Positions 42,027-49,652 of a stretch of DNA of 64,000 nt are shown piece by piece. Location: the NCBI GenBank assembly GCA_025594325.1, contig JANHCV010000006.1, positions 558,001 through 622,000 of the forward strand, given 5' to 3'. The number at the start of each line of letters is the position of its first letter. The stretch's first letter is position 1. The stretch is from Blastocladiella emersonii ATCC 22665. Lineage: Eukaryota; Blastocladiomycota; Blastocladiomycetes; Blastocladiales; Blastocladiaceae. The notes beneath the pieces are model-generated. The model had not been told where the DNA came from. It ran no database searches and was given only the letters and a program-made list of their open reading frames with translations. A program made the translations under genes and the position numbers.

Positions 42027-42035
42027 TTGTATCAC
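42027..42035 (+). other. Candidate self-priming primer-binding site
   Basis: TTGTATCAC begins two bases after the 5' LTR. It is the exact reverse complement of GTGATACAA at 41955-41963 inside the LTR. No normal tRNA-type PBS (TGG...) is present. Tf1-type elements prime from the folded 5' end of their own RNA in this way; use here is inferred. Confidence 0.45.
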
Positions 42036-42078
42036 CGTAAAACCCCCTCCGAGCGGTGATTTCTTCCACGACGGCAAA

Positions 42079-43155
42079 ATGATAACGCCGGCACAGTTCC
42101 TCGAAAAGCTGGCGACGTTTGACGTTGCGGCCATTGTCCCCGAGTACCAGCTCGCGCCGTGGCGCGACCTGGTCATGCCGTACGAGGACAAAGCCAAGCT
42201 CGTCTTCCTCGCGCTCAACGTCGCCAGCGACTACTGGCAACTGGGCGTGTCGACCGAGGCCCGCGCGGTCGCGGCCGAGCGGCGCGCCGAGACGGCGGAG
42301 CGCCGCGCGTATGCGCTCGAGGTCGAGCTGCGGCAGACGCAGCAGAGCCAGCCGCTCAACGGTATCCTGCAGGGCGAGCTCGACAGCATCCAGGTCAGCA
42401 GCGCGCGCGGGCCGGGCGTGGGCGTTGATGGCTTCACGCCGGCCGCGATGCACGCGCTGATGCGCATGAATTCGGTTGACGGCGTCAACTTCAAGGTCAA
42501 GAGCGCCATCACGCAGTACGAGAGCATCCTCCAGCTCACGTTCAACGTCCCGGAGAAGTTCAAGATTGCGCACTTCCACGGCAAGCTGACGGGCAAGGTG
42601 CTCGAGGCCGTGGAGCTGGCGATGGCCGGGTCCAAGTTTGAGGACTACGGCTCGTTCAACGCCTACATCTCCCTCGTCAAGTCAACGCAGCCGGCCGAGA
42701 AGTCGGAGACCGAGTACGCGCACGAGCTCAAGAACCTCAAGTACGTGCGCGGCGCCATGCCGGCGCGCGATTTCGTCTCCAAGTTCCGCCAGACCGCGTC
42801 CGGTGCAGGCTACCGCGCGCTCAGCGAGCTGGCGATGCAGTTCTACCTGGTGGTCACGGCCGGCAACTCGCCGCTGGCCGCGGACGTGGCCTTCGCCTCG
42901 CTGCGCAAGGGCTACCGTTTCGACAAGATGGTCGAGCACTTCCTGGTGCACGAGGGCGGGGCGACGGGCGTCGCGGCCGAGCTCGTCCCGGACCCGGACG
43001 CCATGGACGTTGGCGCGATTCGGCAGCGGGCGGCGGCGCACCAGGGCCGCGCCCTCACCGACATCAAGTGCTACAACTGCAAGGGCTACGGCCACAAGGC
43101 GGCTGATTGCCCGTCGCCCCCGCGCTCGTCGTCGGGAAACGCCAGTCGGGCGTAG
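42079..43155 (+). CDS. gag: Chromovirus Gag
   Basis: 358 aa from the ATG at 42079, 54 bp after the LTR; an upstream in-frame ATG at 41992 lies inside the LTR and is disfavoured. A coiled region (AVAAERRAETAERRAYALEVE) precedes the capsid-like helical domain, and a CCHC knuckle (CYNCKGYGHKAADC) sits near the C-terminus. Gag forms the virus-like particle and binds RNA. The frame is intact and overlaps the start of the pol frame by 49 bp. Confidence 0.85.
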   Translation: MITPAQFLEKLATFDVAAIVPEYQLAPWRDLVMPYEDKAKLVFLALNVASDYWQLGVSTEARAVAAERRAETAERRAYALEVELRQTQQSQPLNGILQGELDSIQVSSARGPGVGVDGFTPAAMHALMRMNSVDGVNFKVKSAITQYESILQLTFNVPEKFKIAHFHGKLTGKVLEAVELAMAGSKFEDYGSFNAYISLVKSTQPAEKSETEYAHELKNLKYVRGAMPARDFVSKFRQTASGAGYRALSELAMQFYLVVTAGNSPLAADVAFASLRKGYRFDKMVEHFLVHEGGATGVAAELVPDPDAMDVGAIRQRAAAHQGRALTDIKCYNCKGYGHKAADCPSPPRSSSGNASRA

Positions 43156-43574
43156 CGGAGCAGGCCGCGACGTCCTCGAAGCCAAAACCTGCGGATTTGG
43201 GTGGTACAACGGCGATGGCCACGGCGGCCGCCGCCGCGGATAAGATGTCGGTGCCCGCCGACAAGAAGAAAAAAATGAACAAAAAGAAGAAACAAAACAT
43301 GAATGATAAGAAGACTAATGGAAAATCTGTTGCTGCGTACTTTGGTGCACTTGTGCGTCTAGAGATGGCGCAGGACCACCTGCACCTCGGCGGGCTCCTC
43401 GCGCATCCAGGGCTCCGCACGGCGCCGATCCCGACGTTCATGATGCTCGACACGGGCGCGCCGGTTAACCTGATCAGCCGCAGGGTGGCCGAGCAGGCCG
43501 GGCTCGTGCCGAAGCGCCTAGCGCGTCGCATCGACCTCCGCGGTGTCGTCGGTTCCGCGCCGGGCCAGCGCTAG
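43107..43574 (+). CDS. pol: Chromovirus Pol, protease segment (ends at an in-frame TAG)
   Basis: Open in a different frame from gag and overlapping its end. Contains a Lys-rich spacer and the retropepsin motif FMMLDTGAPVNLIS. A TAG at 43572-43574 stops it, but the next codons continue the same pol frame (YISHYVHAAV), so either a nonsense mutation or programmed read-through separates this part from the rest of pol. Confidence 0.8.
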   Translation: MPVAPALVVGKRQSGVAEQAATSSKPKPADLGGTTAMATAAAAADKMSVPADKKKKMNKKKKQNMNDKKTNGKSVAAYFGALVRLEMAQDHLHLGGLLAHPGLRTAPIPTFMMLDTGAPVNLISRRVAEQAGLVPKRLARRIDLRGVVGSAPGQR

Positions 43575-45770
43575 TACATCTCGCATTACGTGCACGCGGC
43601 CGTGTCCGTCACGTCGCCCGAGTTCCTGCACGCGGCGGTCGCGGGATCCCAAACCGTGTTCGCGGACGGCGTCGTGCCTCCCGGCGACGCGTCCAAGCAG
43701 AAGCGCGTGGTGGGAGACGCGGGTCGCGCCATCGACATTCCGTGCCTTCATTGCTCGGTCGCGCGCTTCCTCGTCGTCGACTCTCCCGCGTTTCCGGTGA
43801 TCATGGGACTCGAATGGATGGTCGCGAACGGCGCGAAGCCGGATCCGCGCTCGGCCACGGTCGCGATTGACGGCGCGTGCACTGGTCGCTGCGGGTGCCC
43901 GCCCGCCCAGCGCGTCACGGTGGCCACGGTCGCACCGCGCGTCGACCTCGACCCGCTCGCGTGGGACGAGGCACACGGCCCGCCCGAGGCGCCAGATGAC
44001 GCGGCGCCGAAGCGCGTGCTGCCCGCCAAGTACCTCAAGTGGGCGCACGTCTTCGATGCCGCCGCGGCGTCCGCGCTCCCGCCGCACCGACCGTACGACT
44101 GCGAGATCGAGCTCGTCGAGGGCGCCAAGGTGCCGTTCCTGCCCGTCTACGCCCTGTCGCAGCCCGAACTCGAGGAGCTGCGCAAGACCATCGACGAGAA
44201 CCTCGCGCGCGGCTTCATCCGCCCATCGCGGTCGCCAGCCGGCGCGCCGATCATGTTCGTGCCCAAGAAGGACGGGTCGCGCCGCATGTGTGTGGACTAC
44301 CGCCGCCTCAACGCGCTGACGGTCAAGAACCGCTACGCGCTGCCGCTCATCGCGGAGCTCATGAACCAAGTGCAGGGCGCGCGCATCTTCACCAAGTTCG
44401 ACCTGCGCGGCGCGTACAACCTGGTCCGCATCCGCGAGGGCGACGAGTGGAAGACGGCGTTCCGCACGCGCTACGGACATTATGAATGGATGGTGATGCC
44501 GTTCGGGCTGACCAACGCGCCGGCCGCGTTCCAGGCGTTTGTCAACGACGTGTTCCGCGACCTGCTCGACCGCCGCGGCGTTCTCGTGTACCTGGACGAC
44601 ATCCTCATCTTCAGCGAGGACCCCGAAGAGCACACGGCGCTCGTCAAGGAGGTGCTGCAGCGGCTCGCCGACAACAAGCTGTACGTCAAGCTCGAGAAGT
44701 GCGAATTCGACGTGACGCGCGTCGAGTACCTCGGCCACATCCTGACCACCGAGGGCGTCGAGATGGACCCGGCCAAGGTCCGCGCCGTGACCGAGTGGCC
44801 CGCGCCACGGACGGTCAAGGAGGTGCAGGCGTTCCTGGGCCTCGCCAACTACTACCGCCGCTTCATCCCCGAGTTCTCGGAACTGACCATCCCGCTCACC
44901 CGTCTTACGCAGAAGGACACGCCGTGGCGGTGGGGCGACACCGAGGCGGCGGCCTTTGCGGCCATCAAGACGCGGTTCGCGTCCGACCAGTTCCTCGCGC
45001 ACCCCGACCCCTCAAAACAGTTCATTGTCGAGGCCGACGCGTCCAACTTCGCCATTGGGTGCGTCCTGTCGCAGGTCGACAACGAGGGCACGCTGCGGCC
45101 GGTCGCGTTCCACTCGCGCGCGCTCAAGGCGGCGGAGCTGAATTATCCCATCTTGGATAAGGAGCTGCTCGCCATCAAGGTCGCGTTCGAGATCTGGCGC
45201 CACCACCTCGAGGGCGCGCAGCACCCGGTCGAGGTGTACACGGACCACAAGAACCTCGAGCACTTTCGCACCATGACGGTCGAGTCGCAGCGGCACGCGC
45301 GGTGGGCACTGTTCCTCGAGCGGGTTTCGTTCCGGTTCACGTACCGGCCCGGCGCAATCAACGGGCGCGCCGACGCGCTGTCGCGCCGCGCCGACTACGA
45401 GCTGTTTGACAACCCGATGCTCGGCCGCGCTGTCGTTCCCGCGTCGGCGCTCACGGTGGCCGCCACGGCCGCGGCCAGCGCGCCGCTCGTCGCGGGCACG
45501 CAGGGCGACGACGTGCTCGCCGCGATTCGGGACGGCCTGGCGGAGGACGAGCTCGCGCAGTCGATGCAGCGGAACCCGGGCAAGCACCCGTCGCTCACCA
45601 TGGACCTCGACGGCTTCGTTTGGCGAGACGACCGGCTGTACGTACCGTCGGGCGTCGCGCGCACCCGGGTGATCGAGGAGGCGCACGCGACGCGTGTAGC
45701 CGGTCATTTCGGCGTCCAGCGCACCATCGAGAATCGCGCTCGTACTGGTGGCCCGGGATGCGCAAGGTGA
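43575..45770 (+). CDS. pol: Chromovirus Pol, protease end, reverse transcriptase and RNase H
   Basis: In frame with the protease segment after the TAG. Starts with the protease tail (FPVIMGLEWM), then reverse transcriptase: KKDGSRRMCVDYRRLN, FTKFDLRGAYN, MPFGLTNAPAAFQ and the catalytic YLDDILIFS. RNase H follows: EADASNFAIG, NYPILDKELLAI and YTDHKNLEH. The frame then runs off at GGPGCAR because of a frameshift at about 45,735, just after VQRTIE in the HHCC zinc finger of integrase. All RT catalytic motifs are intact. Confidence 0.9.
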   Translation, partial: YISHYVHAAVSVTSPEFLHAAVAGSQTVFADGVVPPGDASKQKRVVGDAGRAIDIPCLHCSVARFLVVDSPAFPVIMGLEWMVANGAKPDPRSATVAIDGACTGRCGCPPAQRVTVATVAPRVDLDPLAWDEAHGPPEAPDDAAPKRVLPAKYLKWAHVFDAAAASALPPHRPYDCEIELVEGAKVPFLPVYALSQPELEELRKTIDENLARGFIRPSRSPAGAPIMFVPKKDGSRRMCVDYRRLNALTVKNRYALPLIAELMNQVQGARIFTKFDLRGAYNLVRIREGDEWKTAFRTRYGHYEWMVMPFGLTNAPAAFQAFVNDVFRDLLDRRGVLVYLDDILIFSEDPEEHTALVKEVLQRLADNKLYVKLEKCEFDVTRVEYLGHILTTEGVEMDPAKVRAVTEWPAPRTVKEVQAFLGLANYYRRFIPEFSELTIPLTRLTQKDTPWRWGDTEAAAFAAIKTRFASDQFLAHPDPSKQFIVEADASNFAIGCVLSQVDNEGTLRPVAFHSRALKAAELNYPILDKELLAIKVAFEIWRHHLEGAQHPVEVYTDHKNLEHFRTMTVESQRHARWALFLERVSFRFTYRPGAINGRADALSRRADYELFDNPMLGRAVVPASALTVAATAAASAPLVAGTQGDDVLAAIRDGLAEDELAQSMQRNPGKHPSLTMDLDGFVWRDDRLYVPSGVARTRVIEEAHATRVAGHFGVQRTIENRARTGGPGCAR

Positions 45771-46963
45771 TCGAGCGGTTCGTCAAGTCGTGCCTCACCT
45801 GCGCGCGGGCCAAGGTGCCGCGCCACCGGCCTGACGGCGAGCTGCAGCCGCTGCCCACGCCGCCGCGGCCATGGTCGTCGATCTCCATGGACTTCATCAC
45901 GGACCTGCCGCGCAGCAAGGGTCACACCTGCATCATGGTCGTCGTCGATCGGTTCTCCAAGATGACGCACTTCATCCCGCTCGCCGCGCTCCCGACGGCC
46001 GCCACGACCGCCGACGCCTTCATCGAGCACGTGGTGCGGCCGCACGGGCTGCCCGACGACATCGTCTCGGACCGCGGGTCGCAGTTCACGTCGCGGTTCT
46101 GGTCGGCCATGTGCGAGTCGCTTGAGATCAAGGCCAAGCTCTCGACGGCGTACCACCCGCAGACCGACGGGCAGACCGAGCGCATGAACCAGACCCTCGA
46201 GGTGTACCTGCGCATGTTCGCCAACGAGGACCAGTCGAACTGGGCCGAGCTGCTGCGGTACGCCGAGATGGCCATCAACAACACGGTCAACGAGTCAACG
46301 GGCATGTCGCCGTTCAAGGCCAACTACGCGTTTGACCCGCGGCTCTCGGCCGCGCCAGTTCGGTCGGATCGGGTCCCGTCAGCCGCCGCGCTGGCCGAGC
46401 GCATTGCCGACGTCCAGGGCAAGCTGCGCGAGAAGGTCGAGCGCGCCAAGGAGCTGTACAAGAAGCACGCTGACCGCCGCCGCCGCGAGGGCCCCGACTA
46501 CAAGGTCGGCGACATGGTGCTGCTGAGCACCAAGAACCTGCGCGTCAACGTGCCCAAGGCCAAGCTCGGGCCCAAGTACACGGAGCCGCTCAAGATCGTG
46601 CGCCTCATCCAGAAATCGGCCGTCGAGCTCGAGCTGCCGCCGACCATGGCGCGCGTCCATCCCGTGTTCCACGTCTCGCTCATCAAGCCGATCGACGAGC
46701 ACGACGAGGAGGCGTTCCCGGGCCGCGCGCTGCCGCCGCCAACGCCGTACGCCGTCAACGGGCACGAGGAGTGGACGGTCGAGGCGATCCGCGACGCGCG
46801 CAAGGTCGGCCGCAGCGTCGAGTACCTGCTCAAGTGGCACGGCTGCCCCAAGGACGACAACACCTGGGAGCCGTACGCGAACCTCAAGCACCTCGAGCTG
46901 CTCGCCGAGTTCCACGCGCAGAACCCGTCAAAACCCGACCCGCGGAGGGGGAAGGGGAGATAG
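45737..46963 (+). CDS. pol: Chromovirus Pol, integrase and chromodomain (frameshifted)
   Basis: Continues pol in another frame from SRSYWWPGMRK. Contains the second half of the zinc finger (CLTCARAK), the DDE core (MDFITDLP, SDRGSQFTS, TDGQTERMNQ), the GPY-like KLGPKYTEPLKI block and a C-terminal chromodomain (YLLKWHGCPKDDNTWEP). Chromodomains steer chromoviruses to marked chromatin. The shift is one base relative to the RT frame. Confidence 0.88.
   Translation, partial: RSYWWPGMRKVIERFVKSCLTCARAKVPRHRPDGELQPLPTPPRPWSSISMDFITDLPRSKGHTCIMVVVDRFSKMTHFIPLAALPTAATTADAFIEHVVRPHGLPDDIVSDRGSQFTSRFWSAMCESLEIKAKLSTAYHPQTDGQTERMNQTLEVYLRMFANEDQSNWAELLRYAEMAINNTVNESTGMSPFKANYAFDPRLSAAPVRSDRVPSAAALAERIADVQGKLREKVERAKELYKKHADRRRREGPDYKVGDMVLLSTKNLRVNVPKAKLGPKYTEPLKIVRLIQKSAVELELPPTMARVHPVFHVSLIKPIDEHDEEAFPGRALPPPTPYAVNGHEEWTVEAIRDARKVGRSVEYLLKWHGCPKDDNTWEPYANLKHLELLAEFHAQNPSKPDPRRGKGR
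46944..46962 (+). other. Polypurine tract of the chromovirus
   Basis: A run of purines (GGAGGGGGAAGGGGAGA) ends two bases before the 3' LTR, the normal plus-strand priming site. Confidence 0.85.
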
Positions 46964-47137
46964 TGTCACGGTTCAGTGATCCGACGGCTCGGGCTGGTGG
47001 CGCGGGCTGGTGGCGCAGTCCCTCATAAGCCGAGCGTTGCCCTCGCTCTCCCTCTCTCTTGTCATTCGTGATACAATCCTTCATTATCCGGCTAGTCATT
47101 CCTCGTGGCACAAGACCCTCCCCCTCGGCACCTTACA
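46964..47137 (+). repeat. 3' LTR of the chromovirus (174 bp)
   Basis: 173 of 174 bases equal the 5' LTR; followed by the CTCGC target duplication. Confidence 0.95.
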
Positions 47138-47179
47138 CTCGCTCGAACAGGTCGCGCACTTTGTTTTGGAATCTTCCAT
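47138..47179 (-). pseudogene. PLV zinc-finger/RING-like gene, 5' part
   Basis: The first 14 codons, including the pair CATC, in the viral start context TCTGTAA-ATG. Cut off from the 3' part at 41375-41845 by the chromovirus. Confidence 0.7.
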
Positions 47180-47252
47180 TTACAGAACGACAAGTAAAGA
47201 AGAACTGCTTGAATGCGTTTGGCGGTTTAAATACACAGCGCGTGATCACAGT

Positions 47253-47528
47253 ATGGAGACCCTGGACTCGCCCTGTAACAGCTGTGCATGCCAAGTCGAC
47301 GTATTTGATCTACACGCATTCTGTGAATCTTGCGGAGAGCCCATTTGCTGGGCGTGCCTTTATGAGTATGAAGAGTCAATGAGTGGACTTGTGGATGGCT
47401 ATCGCGTAGAAGAGCATTTGGATGACGTGCCTTGTTTGACTTGTATATTTTCTGGAAAGGAGACGCGGGTAGGGAAGCCGAGTGACATTACTCTTCCGGG
47501 ATGTAGAATCGGTGACCTTGAGCGTTGA
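47253..47528 (+). CDS. PLV zinc-ribbon/RING-like protein
   Basis: 91 aa with four Cys pairs (CNSCAC, CESCGEPICWAC, CLTC) indicating two zinc sites. ATG 47253 is preferred; a TTTAAATA box lies about 25 bp upstream, although the GTAA motif is only weakly present (CACAGT-ATG). The 3' end overlaps the convergent HNH gene by 41 bp. Function unknown; possibly a regulator or E3-like factor. Confidence 0.6.
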   Translation: METLDSPCNSCACQVDVFDLHAFCESCGEPICWACLYEYEESMSGLVDGYRVEEHLDDVPCLTCIFSGKETRVGKPSDITLPGCRIGDLER

Positions 47529-47973
47529 GGGCGCGAGCAGCGGCGTGGCGTGCGACTAAGGCTTCTTCGCGGGTTTTGTACGAACCAATGTGTCTTTGAC
47601 GGCCATCTGTCCAGATCATTGCTTGCCATTTACCGTTTCGACGCTGTGTGACTCCAGTCGTAGTGCTTCGCCATTGACTGTTTTGTTGGGCCGAGACGAT
47701 TTCCAAGTTCGCAATCCGATTGTCATCCCGTTTGTGATTAATGTGATTCACTTGTTCTCCTGGAAGTAGTTCGCGGCCAAGGTGGACAGTCATGATAATG
47801 CGATGAACGCTTTGCTTCCGACCTTCGATCAAAACCTGGAGGTACCCTTTGGTATTTTTACTCAACCCAGTCTCTTTAAGCAAGTTGTCCTTCATTCGAA
47901 TGTATATCCGCCCATTCTGAACATCAACAAACCGTTTGCGGAATTCCTTCAACACGATATCTGGCGAACTCAT
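47488..47973 (-). CDS. HNH endonuclease with AP2-type DNA-binding domain
   Basis: 161 aa. The central HNH motif has HRIIMTVHLG, VNHINHKRDDNRIANLE and a following NSQW. The C-terminal GVTQRRNGKWQAMIW...EEALVARHAAARAL is an AP2/ERF-like domain, a common partner of HNH homing endonucleases. The start is preceded by CTAAGAATA-ATG. Free-standing HNH-AP2 genes are frequent selfish passengers in viral genomes; it could also serve the element by cutting competing DNA. Intact. Confidence 0.85.
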   Translation of the reverse strand: MSSPDIVLKEFRKRFVDVQNGRIYIRMKDNLLKETGLSKNTKGYLQVLIEGRKQSVHRIIMTVHLGRELLPGEQVNHINHKRDDNRIANLEIVSAQQNSQWRSTTTGVTQRRNGKWQAMIWTDGRQRHIGSYKTREEALVARHAAARALNAQGHRFYIPEE

Positions 47974-48215
47974 TATTCTTAGAGTTTCGCGGCACTAAAT
48001 TTGCCAAACGTGACTCGTCAAACGCGATCGCAACATGGACGTAAAGTAGCAATGGGGACTCAGCATCCAGAACGGGGTGGCCAGTCCCGCCCTTTGGACT
48101 GTCGCCGCGCTCTACAATCCATTCCTGTGGTGGCCAGTCACAAGAACGAACCAGAGAACGCGGCGACGGCGTCATTGTTGTTTGATTACACAAATACGCA
48201 AGCAAAATCTCTTTC

Positions 48216-48330
48216 CACACAGCACGCCAAATCGTAAACGCACAAGTCCCAAAAAACTCGTCAGCCGCACACAGCACGCCAAATCGTAAACGCACAAGTC
48301 CCAAAAAACTCGTCAAACCACACAGCACCA
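48216..48330. repeat. 52-bp tandem repeat (two full copies and a partial third)
   Basis: Units beginning CACACAGCACGCC at about 48216 and 48268, nearly identical; a truncated third begins near 48320. Confidence 0.85.
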
Positions 48331-48744
48331 AACAAAGGGAGGGCCAGATCCAAGGCATAGTTCGCGACTCCATGCAATGAACCTGGCCAAACCAGTGCAG
48401 AAACTTTTACATGATGGTGCACCACCTATGATCAAGCATCTGCAAAGGGCGAGGAGGGAGTGATGACCGAAGCCATGAGAGAGCGTGGACGAGGCGGGCC
48501 GTACTTGGTTCTTATAGGGGTCTTTCGTTGCAGCAACAAGGCAGTTACTCAACCCGCTATAGGGACGCAAGCAGTGAATCTCCACGCCAAGCCTGCTCAA
48601 TCAAGGCCTTGGTAATGAGCTTGGCAAGCGGTGGGGCGAGGTCGATTATGAACCGCTTGGTCATCGATAATTACATGGGGGTGGCTGGTGATCACGCGTG
48701 GCTTGGTGGACCGACTTTCACTTCACTTCACTTCCACTTTCGCC

Positions 48745-48914
48745 GCCTACTCTATCAACCTACTTGTGTCCCTGTGTCCCTGTGTCCCAGCTAAATATTC
48801 TTTTCTATAAATTTAAGAAAAAAAAGTAACATACTTAGTATGTATGTTGTTTTCAGTTCAAAATACGAGCTACAAGTGAAAGGTGCTGGGACACTGGGAC
48901 ACTGGGACACAGAT
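48745..48914. repeat. Extra internal copy of the TIR iteron/AT-rich module
   Basis: Resembles 49050-49219 of the right TIR: CTACTCTATCAACCTACTTG, TGTCCC iterons, an AT-rich core (with small differences), then inverted CTGGGACA iterons. It lies only on the right side, just inside the TIR. Confidence 0.8.
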
Positions 48915-48958
48915 CGAACCGACCCTCATCGATACTCTCACTGCCTGACTCACTCGGT

Positions 48959-49570
48959 CCCACAGCTGGATCGCCCAGTGACCTGGAAATCCGCCGCGCC
49001 CGCTTCTCAGATGGCATGGACTATGACGACTGAAACCCACTACCAAATGGCCGTCTACTCTATCAACCTACTTGTGTCCCAGTGTCCCAGTGTCCCAGCT
49101 AAATATTCTTTTTTATAAATTTGAAAAATATAACTAACATACTTAGTTAGTATGCTGTTTTCAGTTCAAAATACGAGCTACAAGTGAAAATCGCTGGGAC
49201 ACTGGGACACAGGGACACACTCTCACCGACCTCACCTATACTCTCACCAACCGACTCACCATTTCCTCACCGCGCCGACGGATTCATAGACGTTTGCCAA
49301 TATCGCCCATGCCCGTCGTGGATTTCAATTCATCGAATAATCGCAAAGTCATTTCGAGACGCGTCGCGGATCAGATGACCGTCACGTGGGCCGCGAGACA
49401 CTTGGAGACGCGTCGACTTATCACGTGAGGACCCTCCGCCACTTCGTGGCTGCGGGCGCGCGCGCATCCCTGGGGATGTTTCTGACGGGCGTCCCCAGGG
49501 ATAGACCTAACCACATCTACCTCTATAGCCATTTAATCCTATCCTGAGGTATCCTTATAAGGATACCTCA
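48959..49570. repeat. Right terminal inverted repeat of the PLV (612 bp)
   Basis: Inverted copy of 26225-26835. The terminal palindrome is at 49545-49570, CATCCC/GGGATG palindromes at 49465-49478 and 49491-49502, and composite elements at 49358-49378 and 49407-49428. Confidence 0.92.
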
Positions 49571-49575
49571 GTACG
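49571..49575. repeat. Target-site duplication of the integrated virus, right copy (GTACG)
   Basis: Identical to 26220-26224. The base before it (A) is the last base of the TIR, so a 6-bp AGTACG duplication cannot be excluded. Confidence 0.8.
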
Positions 49576-49652
49576 CTAATCTATTTCTTTTCTATTTTCT
49601 ACCCGAACGCTATCTGTACACGCGCCGAATGGATCGATCAACCGCGGCGAGG

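Larger units (their letters stand above)
41851..47137 (+). mobile_element. Ty3/gypsy chromovirus inserted in the PLV
   Basis: 5,287 bp: LTR, gag, pol (protease, reverse transcriptase, RNase H, integrase, chromodomain), polypurine tract, LTR. LTRs start TGTCAC and end TTACA and differ at one of 174 positions (41966 A, 47079 C), so insertion is recent. GC content matches the host, not the PLV. The pol frame has a stop and a frameshift, so this copy is probably not autonomous. Confidence 0.95.
47974..48958. other. PLV right-end non-coding region
   Basis: About 1 kb with no supported gene. It contains a 52-bp tandem duplication and an extra copy of the TIR iteron module, both listed separately. 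A 149-codon minus-strand frame crosses the tandem repeat and overlaps the HNH gene, and is judged not real. Confidence 0.5.
26225..49570. mobile_element. Integrated Polinton-like virus (PLV)
   Basis: A 23.3-kb element (about 18.1 kb without the nested retrotransposon). It is defined by long terminal inverted repeats, a 5-bp target duplication, lower GC than the flanks, intron-free genes and a virus-type gene set. It carries TVpol-SF3 helicase, DDE integrase, a candidate tyrosine recombinase, an A32-like packaging ATPase, penton-like and major capsid candidates, and a fibre-like protein. No protein-primed B-family polymerase and no adenain-type protease was seen, which separates it from classical Polinton/Mavericks. 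Apart from the gene split by the retrotransposon, every viral frame looks intact. Confidence 0.88.

Noticed and set aside
43518-45002. A 494-codon minus-strand frame across the retrotransposon pol
   Set aside because: High-GC shadow of the RT/RNase H coding sequence, rich in Arg/Val/His with no motifs.
47924-48373. 149-codon minus-strand frame at the PLV right end
   Set aside because: Crosses the 52-bp tandem repeat, overlaps the HNH gene and has no viral start motif or recognisable domain.
49184-49378. Identical 64-codon frames in both TIRs (26417-26611 and 49184-49378)
   Set aside because: Identical because the TIRs are identical; they run through iterons and promoter-like motifs, with no protein-like features.
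26225-49570. A classical Polinton/Maverick
   Set aside because: No protein-primed B-family DNA polymerase and no adenovirus-type cysteine protease was found; the replication gene is a TVpol-SF3 helicase fusion.
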